64,000 nt of DNA, taken from positions 413,475-477,474 of the forward strand of contig NRSV01000017.1 of the NCBI GenBank assembly GCA_002286855.1, read 5' to 3'. The position numbers and the translations under genes were made by a program. The notes beneath the pieces are model-generated. The model was not told the origin of the DNA and made no database searches. It saw only the letters and a program-made list of their open reading frames with translations. Shown piece after piece: positions 35,401 through 46,324 of the stretch. Within the stretch, counting starts at the first letter, position 1, and every line of letters begins with the position of its first letter. This DNA is from Bipolaris cookei. Lineage: Eukaryota > Ascomycota > Dothideomycetes > Pleosporales > Pleosporaceae.

Positions 35401-35756
35401 AGTTGTGAGAAAGGATTTTGGCTTTGGGCTTTGGGCTTGGGCGGTGGTGGCTGCGATTGTGCAGGCTTGGGCGACGGGGCGGCGGATGAGGCGGCTTCGG
35501 AGGGTGTTGAAGACGGCTGTGGAGGGGGGCCACCGAGCTTTGCAAGACGCTTTGCACGGATCTGAGAGATGTTTGCGTCAGCGGATCTCTTTGGCGGGCG
35601 GGTGGTAGGTGAGCTCACTTTGTCAGCATCCGACATGGCATCGGGGGCGGGCGCTGGAGCGGGCGCTGTTGCGGGTGCTGTTGCAGGCGCTGCATCTGGC
35701 ATGGGGGTATCGTCATGGCCGGGCTGGCTTTGTTGGTGCGGATCTTGGTCGGCCAT
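32406..35756 (-). CDS. UFD2: Ubiquitin chain elongation factor E4, UFD2 (U-box)
   Basis: A single exon of 1116 aa from an ATG in good context (CACCATGG). The first 150 residues are low complexity with an Ala/Pro/Thr run, then the signature TLSNIFRITLDEA begins the long helical Ufd2 core (about residues 170-1000). The C-terminal U-box spans about 1020-1095: EDPLMASLMEDPVILPISKQ, then VVDRSTIQSHLLS and DPFNRTPLKIEDVIPN. UFD2 extends short ubiquitin chains on substrates together with Cdc48 and feeds them to the proteasome, including in ER-associated degradation. The length fits fungal UFD2. It is divergent from RHO1 across a long upstream region. Confidence 0.96.
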   Translation of the reverse strand: MADQDPHQQSQPGHDDTPMPDAAPATAPATAPAPAPAPDAMSDADKVSSPTTRPPKRSADANISQIRAKRLAKLGGPPPQPSSTPSEAASSAAPSPKPAQSQPPPPKPKAQSQNPFSQLGVKPNALPKSQITVKPAQSSSSASVPSPAPKAQEMSVEAWEDRTLSNIFRITLDEAHARDSHGNRLYFVAGAKSDLEDEGRPLRFTTDMLDSVILEAASSHAHGTALDYLLGCWKRVTRVLKTLTNKTGPRFDVVKEARRLCFSYCIFAFTMPDMFGEDAPAENAMADRLLLGPDDERGICYEFLTEASQRIVEDDSIKEALVGGMEHVSRRLASVSMNGDYRQHMLILRIFVRFPPLVAALAQSETFLPTDIEPQHIETHSFLGPFFRLSPMQPEVAMNYFSGSAAIDKGLVANAQRAVRMTLQTHQEELFDITNTFIKNRESREKMLDWLALTVNKNHKRRAMQVDRKTVSSDGFMVNVTVILDRLCEPFMDATFSKIDRIDIDYLRRSPRVDIQDETKINADQKTSDDFYSIKASGTNNFISEVFFLTVAAHHYGLEAANSKLSSLQKDVKWLEKELAKLEPERPKYMTNPAQLTLFDNHIKKVKEQIERGKCSILAIQGVLLDETTQARSMQLMRYVIVWLLRLANPGTSFPKTELQLPLPKEQPVQFKCLPEYFVEDIVGNFKFITRYMPHIITTTQCEELVKICIAFLRSSEYIKNPYLKSGLVTILFHGVWPIPGRSKGVLGDTLFAHDFAMKHLLHALMKFYIECESTGTHTQFFDKFNIRYEIFQVIKCIWPNPIYREHLATEARVNLDFFVQFVNLLLNDVTFVLDESFSAFKEIHDLSKELKNAPADMDQTARQEQEEKLSSAQGKAKSYMQLTNETVAMLKLFTETLADSFTKKEIVVRLAHMLDYNLEALVGPKKSQLKVENPEEYGWNPRNMLAELTDVYLNLQGKQSFIDAVATDGRSYRPEYWDEAYKILQRFKLKSPEQMEQWQKMAVDIKAAKDQADMVEADLGDIPENYEDPLMASLMEDPVILPISKQVVDRSTIQSHLLSDPHDPFNRTPLKIEDVIPNDALREEIQAWKQNRLAQKMAERNAGAAASASEAMDTS

Positions 35757-37214
35757 GGTGATGGCGGCAACGGGCGGCAGAGGCCTTTAGGCAGCGAATG
35801 CGGGCGCCGGCAACAGCGAGCGTCGGCCAGGTCGGCAGGGCGTGGACCAGAGCGGGTGGAGTAACAAGACGTGGTGCAAAGTGAAGGGCGCGGCGTGGTG
35901 ATGGTGGCCGAGATGCATTTAGTAGTACATGGATGCGGAATAATAAAGCTAGCTGCTATCTGGTAGTATGCACCGCTTATGTATTAGTAGTAGTAAGAGT
36001 AGTAAGAGTAGCAGCAGCAGCAGTAGGTGGATGGGTCGTGGACGGGACCTCTGTCTAGGCTGCCCCGCCACCGGCCCTGCAGCCGCCTGCGTCGCCAACT
36101 CACGTGCCTGGTGCCCTGGAACCCCGACGAAGCGCGACGAAATGCTGGGCCATACATATTGGTGGCAGTAGTAGCAGCTGATAGGGAGCAGGCCGGATCC
36201 ATGCGGAGCTATTCGCAATCCGTACATCTAGTTCGACATACCGTTAACACTGCTACACACGGCACAAAGAACATGACGGCACATGTGCTGGTGTGTTGCA
36301 GCCTGGATGCGCGACAGTGCACTACGTCACTTGGGTCATGGCGGGCCTGCACGTCCATGAACAAGACGGAATGCTTTCATAGATGGGCCATGTACTGCAT
36401 GCATGTATGTCATGCCTATGTGCCGTGTGTGCTGTATGTACACAAATACAAGTACATACAACATACACGCATACGCATACGTAGTAGGCTGGAGCAGCAT
36501 GCATGGGGCGCGGCCAAGCGCCCCCGTTCGCGCTTGGCCGTTCGCTAGGAGACGGGCAGGCTATCTGTGTTGGGGATGCAGGCTGAAACCCGCTGCTGCA
36601 GCCCTGGCCGTGCAAAGGGCCCTTTGTTGTTGCTGGGCGTACGTGTCCGTCTGGCAATCTGAGAGTGTGCATGTTTGTGTGTGTGCGTGTGTACGTATGT
36701 GCGTGGGCGTGCATTGAAGAAGCAGCATCAAATGCATGCAAGCCCGGCCCGGCGGACAATAGACCGTGGTGAGCAGGCGGGTCATGTGACGGCGGCCGTG
36801 GAGGACGCGGTGGGTTTAGCAGCAGGGCCGGCGATGCAGATAGCTAATCGCGCCGTCTCCTCTCTCTTCTGCAACACCACCAACCACTACCACCACTACT
36901 GCTGCTACCCTCCCCCCAAACCACTCCACCACCACTGCTGCTTCTGCCCAGCTGCCACTGTTCAGGTACGAGCCACGTCCCTCCCCCATGACTGCGCCCC
37001 TAGCCCGTAATCACAGCACCGTGGGCGTGGCGCAGGTCGCAGCTCAGCCGCAGTCGTTGCAGCACGACCCCCGTTGCGGTCATGGTGCCCGCCAGCCATA
37101 ACACCCTGAAGTCGCTGTTGTCCAACTTCAATCACCGCCTGTCCTTCATCCACACACTCACCTCCTTGCCTACAGATCTCCTTCCACGACACCGCCCCCA
37201 TCACACGCGACACC
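35757..37214. other. Divergent upstream region UFD2/RHO1
   Basis: This 1.46-kb stretch carries the UFD2 and RHO1 promoters. There is a TAG/AGC triplet patch near 35984-36024 and a pyrimidine- and CCA-rich leader at about 36880-36960. A possible 5'-leader intron for RHO1 runs from GTACGA at 36966 to TACAG ending at 37175; this is inference. No other gene is supported. Confidence 0.45.
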
Positions 37215-38149
37215 ATGGCCGAGATTCGACGAAAGCTTGTTATTGTCGGTGACGGCGCCTGTGGAAAGACGTGTCTGCTCATGTACGTGCTCCCCAACTA
37301 CGACTACTACGGCTACCACCACCACTCCACGCCCATCATCCAGCCCACCGCTCCACCTGCCCCCGCCGCTGCTGCTGCTCTGCTGCTCTCCTTGCTAACC
37401 TCGCTCCCAACAGCGTCTTCTCAAAGGGCACTTTCCCTGAGGTCAGTACTCCACCGCATCCCTGAGCCGCGTCAGCCTGGCTCGCCATCCACAACACCCA
37501 TCACCCGTTGCCGCCACACCATCCCCATCCACTGACACGCTGCCTGCAGGTCTACGTCCCCACTGTTTTCGAAAACTACGTCGCCGATGTCGAGGTGGAC
37601 GGCAAGCACGTTGAGCTTGCCCTTTGGGATACTGCTGGCCAGGAAGATTATGACCGTCTCCGCCCCCTCTCTTACCCCGACTCGCACGTCATCCTCATCT
37701 GCTTCGCCGTCGACTCGCCTGATTCTCTCGACAACGTCCAGGAAAAGGTACGCTGCCTGCCGCGCCCTGCACGTGTGCCCTGCTAACTGATAACCCACCA
37801 CAGTGGATCTCCGAGGTCCTGCACTTCTGCCAGGGGCTTCCCATCATCCTCGTTGGATGCAAGAAGGACTTGCGCTTTGACCAAAAGACGATTGAGGAGC
37901 TGCACAAGACGTCGCAGAAGCCCGTCACACCCGAGCAGGTCAGTAATCCACGCCACCCGCTCAACTAAACGACCATGACTAATAAGCTCCTCCCAGGCTG
38001 AGGATGTCCGCAAAAAGATTGGCGCCCAGAAGTACCTCGAGTGCTCAGCCAAGACAAACGAGGGTGTCAGAGAAGTGTTCGAGCACGCCACCCGCGCTGC
38101 TCTGTTGACCAGGAAAGAGAAGAAGACCAAGAAGTGCTTGGTCTTGTAA
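37215..38149 (+). CDS. RHO1: Rho-family GTPase RHO1
   Basis: Five exons, 37215-37282, 37414-37441, 37550-37747, 37804-37938 and 37997-38149, give 193 aa, the exact family length. Introns are 131, 108, 56 and 58 nt, and the second exon is only 28 nt. G-box motifs are all intact: GDGACGKTC (P-loop, residue 12 on), the effector loop YVPTVFENYVADVEV, DTAGQEDYDRLRPLSYP, VGCKKDLR and ECSAKTNEGV. The C-terminus is basic and ends in the CaaX box CLVL, which is geranylgeranylated in Rho1. Rho1 controls beta-1,3-glucan synthase, protein kinase C and actin at the plasma membrane. The ATG sits in a CACCATGG context. Confidence 0.97.
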
Positions 38150-39072
38150 GCGCGGCATACCGCACATAGGTGGTTCGACCACCCCAACTGCGCCTTTGTT
38201 GAGCGTCGACAAGCAACAATAACTGTCGCGACTATTGGGTGTGTAATAGTCGTCTATCCGAGAAAGAGGGCAAGACGTGGAAAAACATGGCCGGCCGACG
38301 TTCGCAGACGAATCGACTCTCGACGGGCTGCTCCCGGCCCATCTCTCTCTTTCTCTCTTTTATCTCTCTCATGGCACCTACACGAGGCGTTTACTGTGCT
38401 GGATCTTTTGTGTGTTTGGACCGTACATCATCTTGGGGTAGTTCATGATGGGGGTTATCTTCTCCGAGCGTGTGGAATCGAGATTGAGCAAATGGTAGGA
38501 TTTTTCTAATAATCGGTGCTTTTTTTGCTCTCTACTCCTGTGTCACACTGGCGGTTTTGCCCTTCTATTTGACCGTCTCAACGTGTAGTACATGTGATGA
38601 CTATGCATGACTATTCACTGTTCCCCCCATTAATGATTTGCCTTGCCTCACTCTAGGAAATCGTGGTAGTACCACATGTTAAACTGGATCCATGGTATTT
38701 GTGTTTTTTTAAATACAACACACGTACTATACTCGCTTGATGCAGTATGTTGATGCTGAAACGTAGTGTAATACATTGACGCGAGCATGTGCATGAACAT
38801 AAAGCATTAACTTGGCATGGGCATTACTAGCCCTAGCACAGTCACGAGGCTATGACAAGTGACAGCGACAGTGACAGTGACAGCAGCAGCCATAGTACAA
38901 TGACAGCGGCACCGACACCGGCCAGAGCAGACAGTGCACGGCTTTTGTCATATTTTTCTGTATTCTTCTCGATATATATATGTACAGATATGTACCACCC
39001 TCGTGTGTTTTCTCCCTCGTATAGTACACATGAAAACGTCTCCCTCCCCCCCTCTCACCCCATAAAAAGTCT
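38150..39072. other. Convergent intergenic region RHO1/aspartic protease
   Basis: It contains the RHO1 3' region and a short GACAGT-type repeat at about 38857-38890. No gene is seen. Confidence 0.5.
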
Positions 39073-40712
39073 TTATACGAACAATAAAATCGCAGCAAGC
39101 GCTACCATGGACACTAGAGCAGATGATGAGGATAAGTGACCCGCAGCGCTGCTGCCCTGCTGACCCTGAGGCACGTTGTCCGCCATAGCAGACGAAGTCG
39201 GTGCAGCAACACTACTGGAAGCCGTTTGCGAGACCGAAGACTCTGCACCTTAAAAAAAAGATATCCATGTTAGCAAGACTTGCCCACTTGTATCATACCA
39301 GCCCGTTTAAACAGATAAGAAGGAAAAACAAAACGTACCTGAAGAAGTCGCACTCTCTGATTCAACCTCCTTCTCCTCGCCCTTAACCCCCAGCCCCACT
39401 CTCTCCTTCTCAAAATCAAACACCGAATACACATTCTTCAAAAATACATCCCCCACCAACCACTGATTCTCCTTGAACGTCTGTCTGCCAATGATATTAC
39501 TCCTGCACAGCCCCCCCTGCCCCTCCACCTTGTCCCCAATCCAATCTTGGGTCGAGATATTATACGCCACGTTATTAAACGAGAACGCCAACTGCGCCTT
39601 CGTATCGCAGGGAACGAAAAACGTTTCTCCATTCTGCAAGTGATCCTTGACAGCCGCATGGATAGCTTGTGCATCTTGCACCGGGACGAGGATAAACGAG
39701 GTACCCGTATCCATAATCGCTGTTCGTCCCGCACCACTACCAGCAGACAAGGTGTCTTTACCATCCACACTTGCACCCTGTAGTAAAATCTCCCAGAACC
39801 CTGTGTCGTTGTCCACACAATCGAGGTAATTCAGGTCCCCGGAGAAGCGAGTCTCGTCGATATGTCCGATGTCGAGCGCGCCATCTTGTAGGCCATCCTT
39901 AGCACGGCTGAGGTGGATACCGTAGAGTTTTGCGGCGATGAGACGGTTCGAGGAGAGGACGTCCATAATTTGCGGGGCAGCGATTTCGCCGTCGCTGGCG
40001 GTGCCGCCGCGCCCGATGCCTAGGATGCCGTCCATGGGGTAGGCACGGAATTCGGAGGAGACGTTTGTGGCGAGGCCAAAGGTTAGGGGGGAGGAGAGGG
40101 ATGTGCCGATGTGGATTGTGTCGGAGGCGAGGGTGCCGCTTGAGGAGCCGGTGCCGTAGGTTATGCTGAATTGTTTGGTGTCAGGCTAGGGGTGTAGTGT
40201 ATTAGTTTTGGGTTGCTTCGTAGCTACTGTCTTTTCTGGACAGAGAAATCAGGATAACGTACCTTGAGTGTGCTTGAATCGCCTTTGCCGAACAGGGTAT
40301 GCGTTTTACACGCTTCGCTCTTGCAGTCTTGGCTCATGACCCATGTGTTGCTCGCTGCGGAATCGAGCAGCATGTGGTATTCCTCCTTGCTATCGCCAAA
40401 GGTCACGGCGACCATGTAGCTGAGATCCTTGCCATCCTGGTCTATGGCCACACTCTTCTCTTGGCTTGGGTTCTTCGAGTTGACTATGTTGTACACGTTG
40501 CTCTGCCGGTAATGTAGGCTTGTGGCGATGCGACGCAGAGGAAGCGTGATACCGCGTGCGGTGGTTTCCTTCGAGGATAGAGAGAACCGTTGCGACCGTG
40601 GGATCGGCGACGAGGACGTGCTCCCGCCGTCGTAATGGTATGGGTAAAACGCCGTTGCGCTGGGTATTATTGCTGCGGATAGAGCGAGCCATGTCGGTAG
40701 TGCTGTGTGCAT
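39073..40712 (-). CDS. GPI-type pepsin-like aspartic protease
   Basis: Three exons, 40712-40263, 40185-39339 and 39248-39073, give 490 aa; introns are 77 and 90 nt. A signal peptide covers about residues 1-21 (LPTWLALSAAIIPSATA), then a propeptide region, then the A1 peptidase body. The first catalytic motif is D117 in LLDSAASNTWV, where families usually have DTG; the second is D309 in IMDTGTSF. The flap region is SITYGTGSSSGTL, and Cys pairs surround QDCKSEAC. The last exon adds an S/A-rich stalk and a hydrophobic tail (MVALAAILLFV), a GPI-attachment signal. It is likely a cell-surface protease of the yapsin or related fungal type. Thr-to-Ser and Gly-to-Ala at the first motif may lower or change activity. 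Confidence 0.88.
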
Positions 40713-41687
40713 GGTTTCTTATGCGTATGTTTGTCGTTCGTATCGGTATTCCAAACACCACGCCTTTGTAACCACTGTTTTGTTTATTGATTTTTTGTTC
40801 GGCTCCGTACCGTCGTCTCTTTCCTTCAAGCGCAGAATCCCGTACTCAATCTGTTTGTCGAACCAGCCAATTATTCACTTGAGACCGACGCGTCTGTCAA
40901 CCGTGCTACGCGTGAATCCAAGGAAGCCCAAAAAGGAAAGCCCCCGGGAGAAAGAAAGAAAAAGGTGACCTTCAAAAGGTGCAGAAGTCGAGAGTTGAAC
41001 GAAAAATACCCGGGGTTTCAACACAAGCAATTTCTACTCCATCAGGTTGGAATTTCCTCGAGGCTGTGTGTAAGGCTAAGAGCTGAGAGAGAGAGCTGAA
41101 CAAGAGAACTAGGGCTCGCGAGTTATACCTATCCCCACAGCGTTGTCAGCCCCTTTGAGCTGCAGCAAAAGATCCCCCTCCAAAAAAACTCTCTCAGTAA
41201 AAGAATTAACAAAAGTACGGGACCGAGCGAGCGGCGACCCTGAACAAAAATAAAGGACGTGTGGAAGAGGGAAGTAAGAAACAAAAGACACCTTCCCCTT
41301 CGGGGAGTAGGGAGGGGGGGTATCGGTGGTCGTAAGCACAGCCTCTCTCTCGGCGGCCCCGTCAAATGACGTTTCTGGCCCCTAAAATGCAAAAGGTCGC
41401 GGGAAACCCATGGTAAGCTTTGGGTGGGTGTGGGTGTGTGGGGTGGGTTTACCCCTGGAACTTTGGAGGCGAGGGCTTACTACCAAGATGCCGGAACGAA
41501 CGGCTTGAAACAGCCCAGTTCCATTGCCGGATACACCAATGACGGTGCGCAAGAGCTCTAAGTACTCGGTGCACAGCGTTCAGCTACACCTACTGGTATC
41601 ATTTGATTCGATATGTGCGTAGATCCTGACACTACACTAGGCTGGATTCGCGACAACGGCAGAGTAGGGTACATAATGGGCTTTCCT

Positions 41688-41720
41688 TTCTCTCGTGTCT
41701 AACGCTTGGCATGTGCACAT
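41688..41720 (+). repeat. 33-base dispersed repeat, copy 1
   Basis: This 33-mer matches 50316-50348 at 30 of 33 positions in the same orientation. The three differences are all transitions, with A or T in copy 2. The shared core includes CTTGGCATGTGCA. Confidence 0.75.
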
Positions 41721-42013
41721 TGATCTGCCACGTGATATCTTGATGAGGCATAGCCGTCTTGGCTGGTATTCTGTACTCAGCCCAGTGTGAGGTGTTTCGC
41801 AGATATATCAGTCAGAGTGAATCGAGACGGATCTTTGAGGAGTGACTCGAGGTTCGGATGGGACTATATACTCTATGCACGCGACTGCGGCCCCTTTGAC
41901 CCGAGGGTTGGCCTTCCTAGGCCTCAGTTCAGAGTATCGTGACACTATCTACCTAGTACAAGGAGGCAGAGATTCCGCGCGACTAAGCAATTGTAGTTAG
42001 TGAGAATAGCTAA

Positions 42014-42295
42014 ACGAATAATAAGCTAGAAGTCAAGCAGCTAAAGCACTTTGACGCTTATACAAAGACTCGCGTTATAGGCACATGTATTACGGCCACA
42101 GATCTCATAGGAGGAAAGCACCAGCTTTTGAAGAACAAAGGACAGACAATCAAGCGAAGAAAGATCAACCAACACGCCAAGGAAAACGTGACGTGCCCCG
42201 CAGTCCTATACATGCCCTATGCATTAGCGAGACTACGCCACTCTGAGAATACTGAGACAATACAAGACAACGTAGGACACAAGACATTCACTTAG
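42014..42295 (+). mobile_element. Fragment of a second pogo-type transposase
   Basis: A 94-codon open stretch between two stops includes LKHFDAYTKTRVIG. The longer transposase pseudogene at 42438-44075 has LEHFDKHTKERSIG at the same motif, 9 of 14 identical, just before its second catalytic Asp. The rest of the stretch (GTCITATDLIGGKH onward) is not clearly alignable. It is probably a remnant of another copy, lying just before the larger one. Confidence 0.45.
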
Positions 42296-42437
42296 TATAT
42301 AGCATAGGCATCGTACCCTTATGGCTCGATGTGTTCAACTTAAGTTTTGAGCACAAGTACAATATGTTATTCTACTTGCCTGGTTACTGTCCAGCACACC
42401 CTGTCTCTCTATCTGCGAAAACCAACCAACAAGAATC

Positions 42438-44075
42438 TTGACACCAGAAATCTTATACTACTTCCACTCAAGGTATACTCTTAACACTACCCAACGCGAC
42501 GCGACAATTTGCCAGCGACATGCTGCAGCACTTTACGGCGTCTTTCAAAGAACTCTTAGTAATCGACTTGCTGGAATCTCTTCTCGACAAGATTGTACGC
42601 CTAACTCAATAAGGCTGCTTACAACAGAAGAGGAGACGATTGTTGACTATATTCTTGACCTTGATGCGCGAGGATCTCCGTTGTGCCTTCCTGCTGTCAA
42701 AGATCTTGCTGATTCTTTGCTGGCTGCTCGCCACCGCGACCATGTTGGCCCAAACCGGCCTAGAGAATTCATAAAGCGTCGCCCAGAGCTTAAGATGAAG
42801 TTTAGTTAAAAATAAGAGTACAAGAGAGGCTTCTGTGAAGATCTTGAGCTTGTGAAATGTTGGTTCTGCTTTGTACAGAACACTAAAGCTAAGTATGGTA
42901 TTTAGGATAACGACATATACAATTTTGACGAAACGAGTTTCATGATGCGCATGCATAACACGTCAGCAATAGTCACAGCCTCTGAGTGTCGACCAAAGCC
43001 AAAATCCTTGTAGCAGGGCAACCGAGAGTAGGTTACCAGCGTGGTTGGTGTCAGCGCAGCTGGTAGGGCGATCCCACCCTTCATTATCTTTCGCGGCAAG
43101 CACCACCTCTCTGCCTGGTATAAGGAGGAGATTCTACCTCGATATTGGGTTATTATAGTCTCTAAGGATGACTGGATAACAAGTGAGCTTGGTATGAAGT
43201 GGTTGGAGCACTTTGACAAGCATACAAAAGAGCGTAGTATTGGGGGCTATCCTCTACTCATTCTTGACGGTCATGAGAGCCACAACTCACTTCAGTTCCA
43301 GCAATACTACAAAGAGGCAAAGATTATTACTATTTGCACGCCTCCGAACTCTTCCCATCTACTACAGCCACTTGATGTGGGCTGTTTCTCGCCTTTGAAG
43401 AGGGCGTATGGGCGCCAAGCCGAGGAGATGATGCGCAATGGGATCAACCACATGACAAAGATAGAGTTCTTACCAGCCTTCTAGCAGGCCTATTACAACA
43501 CTATTACAAAAGACAATATCTTAGGAGGGTTCAGAGGCGCTGGCTTAGTCCCACACGACCTAGAGGGGGTGATATCGAAGCTCGACGTTAAGCTGCGTAC
43601 GCCAACACCACCTGCTATAGAAGATCTGCCCTGGCTATCGCAAACCCCAAGCAACACCCTAGAACTAGGGTTGCAATCGACTTCGGTGAAGCAGAGGATT
43701 CAGATACATATAGACAGCTCGTCAGCAAATGTGGTGTTTACTTTTGAAAAGCTGGCAAAAGGCGTTGCGATTATTGCGCACAAGTTAGTGTTGTCGAAAA
43801 AACGCATCTCTGAGCTTGAAGTAGCTAACACAGCCGCCACGCGACAAAAATCGCGCAAAAGAAAGCGATTTCAGAAGGAAGGTACTCTAATAGTAGAGAA
43901 GGGAGAGCGGTTAGCAGCTCTAAGGGAGTTTGGGGCGTGTAGTGATGGGAAGAAGGCAGAGAAGAGAGCGCGCGCTGAGGTGGGCGAGCCGTCGCAAAGG
44001 CACTGTAGACGCTGTGGCGAGGCTGGGCATAATATGTGCACATACAAGCAGGTAGAATCGATAGATTCTGAATAG
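42438..44075 (+). pseudogene. Fot1/pogo-type DDE transposase, nonsense-mutated
   Basis: A single frame runs across about 546 codons with six internal stops at 42807, 42813, 42903, 43011, 43029 and 43482, and no frameshift. Recognisable parts in order are a helix-turn-helix near QRHAAALYGVFQRTLSNRL, a CENP-B-like region, then the DDE core: NFDETSFMM, LILDGHESHNS and LLQPLDVGCFSPLKRAYG, and a C-terminal CRRCGEAGH zinc-knuckle-like tail. The stops fit CAG to TAG and TGG to TAG changes, i.e. CpA to TpA on one strand, the RIP signature. No ATG is found at the left end, and I could not find terminal inverted repeats or a TA duplication, so element ends are unknown. It is inactive as it stands. Confidence 0.9.
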
Positions 44076-44173
44076 AATAGCCTACTAATATTTCTAATTA
44101 CTGTTGCGGTTGCATTATAATGGTCTGTAATAGTTGTGATATTTGGTGGGGTCTTGACACGTCCGGCCACTCG

Positions 44174-45509
44174 CTATAATACATTGACGTCATATATCCT
44201 TCCTTGTATCGGGTACGATAATTCTCTCAGTGCTATCACTGCCTTCAAAGGTTTTTCTGTCGAATTTACAAAATATTGAGTCGAAACTTGAATACTGGAC
44301 CCCTCTTTATTTTGTAACGGCTTCGCCTTGTGATTATCCAGACTGCCCAATGCGTAACTCTTGTTTTGACCTCGAGATCTTCTTAGCCAACTCAAAGCCC
44401 AACTCTTAGATTTTGATCTTTCGCTATTTCTTGAGAAGGACAACAAGAAGGACATGTGTCGAACAACGAAAGGCTTCAATGTGGCCATTGACGCACAAAT
44501 GACCCCTACATTCAATTCAACTTCAGAGAAGATGCAAGCTGAGGCTTGGTAAAATGTAATATCCGGATTGCCGATGAAATAGTACACGTAAATGATTCGA
44601 ACAATAGAGACGATGATGACCCTAAGTTTCCCGCTTGATTAGTCAATACTTTAGCGTCATAGGTCATGTTTGGAAATTTACCCAGATCCTAAGATAAACA
44701 CTATGCCCAGAAGAGCTTTTTGTTTTATGCGTAGCTGAAGAGCGTATAGCGTTGGAAGCGGTAATAAAATGATGAAAAGATCCGTGAGAATATTGACTGC
44801 AGGTAGTTAGTACAGTTGAATTTAGTAGTTTGAATGATGACCTACTGATAGCCATAAAAAGGTTAAGATCTTTCAAACACTTTGGATCCGTACGAGTGTT
44901 GGGATTACAAGGTCCAATGACAACAATGGTAATGGAAAGACTGTAACCAAATGTCAAGATCCCAAGCGCATAAATTGCGACTCGCATCCAAGACTGAGTG
45001 CTTATCCGGTAATACAGAAAGAGCAAAGAGAACTTTGTGAGTGCTGGTGTTCAGACGTAGATGAAGAATATTCCGATCAGTGTTTGGAGATATCCTGTTG
45101 ACTGATCGGGCGTGACATTCCAGGCGTGGTGGCCGAATCCAAATCGAAATGCTATTCTGTCAGTTTTCATTCACTATCCACAAAAAGCAAAGACCATACC
45201 GAAGGTACATATAGCGAACCTGGCAATGCATCTCAACCAACTGAAGAAAATGAGTAAATCATCAAAACCTGGATTCCGATTGAGAAAAGTGTGTGTATAT
45301 AATCGAAGGCCTAGGAAGAACGTTGAAGTGACGGTGATCGCGTTGTATGAAACCAGTATCTGTTGCTGAAGAGCTGATCTTGTGCCATTAAAATCTGGTA
45401 TTTTGCCTTCAGGCGGAGGCAGTGTGTCCTGTATCAGTAGAGAGCGTCCAAACTGATTTCGAAAAATCCAGGAAGTTTCGAGTCACCAAGGACCCGTTCC
45501 GGTTGGCAT
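44174..45509 (-). pseudogene. Fungal rhodopsin/PTH11-like membrane receptor, two stops
   Basis: Exons 45509-45200, 45151-44846, 44796-44682 and 44621-44174 restore one frame of 392 codons through introns of 48, 49 and 60 nt with good splice sites. TGA stops lie at 45485-45483 (codon 9) and 45053-45051. The family signs are LPPPEGKIPDFNGTRS at the start, several membrane helices, YRIS after helix 3, GPCNPNT before KCLKDLNLFMAI, NILTDLFIILLPLPTLYALQ and the hallmark GVICASMATLKPF near the last helix, followed by a polar tail. Intact relatives are seven-helix membrane proteins of the fungal rhodopsin/PTH11-like group, many with sensing roles. Both stops could derive from TGG or CGA by one transition. 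No frameshift is present, so decay looks recent. Confidence 0.82.
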
Positions 45510-46324
45510 ATACTTAGAAGAGATAAAATCAAGTCAGATCAAGTATGCATCTAACATGCGATCTACTTATCAAAGTTTGAAGGCTGGCACCCCCATTGTT
45601 TTTTAATAGATGTAAAAGACCTTGATTCGGTTGTGCATGGATGAAGACCCACTTACAAATTCCTGGCAAGTCACAAAGAGTAAGTTGCTGCAGTTTAGCT
45701 TATATTTGCATAGGTATCTTGTATCATGTAGCATGCATGACCTCCTGAACCCGACAGCCAAAGTGTTTTGAGTTTGTTCAGCTAGTAATTTTCAGTCTTT
45801 GAGAGCTCTGGATACCAACGCCGATTTGAGAATTCGTGAGATCTGGAAAAGATCTTATACGAATTTTTTTGTCCAGATCGAACACCAATTTTGTGCTTCA
45901 TGCGGATGTATTACTGCTAGGAAGAGTCTTGTATCGCTTGCAAGGAAGGCGTTTAATTGTCCTAACGTAGGTTTCCTTGCGCACCGACTTAGTCCCCGAA
46001 GTACCGCCAGGTGAACAGATGCTTAACTAGCCGCTGCCCGCTACCAATTGGCGTGAAAGCCGCAATGTCAGAACCTTCTTTAGTTATGCAGGTCGTTTCT
46101 GTCTTCGAATTCGTGATACTCGTCTTCAGAGTTGCAGTCTACGGAGCGTATGAGAACTGACTAGTTTCAGGGGCAGCAATTCGGCCCTGGTCAACTTGGG
46201 CTTGAGGCATGCTTATCACTACTCAATAGCCCATATCGCCTAGCATATTAGAAATATCCACTCTTATTCCTATCGGTGAGGTGCTTTCAGCATATCATCT
46301 CGAGATGGAATCCCTTTAGAGGCT
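45510..46324. other. Intergenic region between two pseudogenes
   Basis: It lies between the divergent receptor and P450 remnants, so it was probably their shared upstream region. It looks AT-rich by eye. No gene is seen. Confidence 0.4.

Larger units (their letters stand above)
40713..42437. other. Protease upstream region and left edge of decayed island
   Basis: The part near 40713 holds the protease promoter. From about 41,500 the sequence becomes repeat-like. It holds one copy of a 33-base repeat and a pogo-transposase fragment, both annotated separately. No intact gene is seen. Confidence 0.5.

Noticed and set aside
36027..36548. 173-codon frame upstream of RHO1
   Set aside because: It lies in the UFD2/RHO1 upstream region, has no domain and overlaps opposing frames through simple-sequence patches.
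42300..42437. Left terminal inverted repeat for the pogo element
   Set aside because: I compared this stretch with the reverse complement of 44,090-44,180 by eye and found no convincing match.
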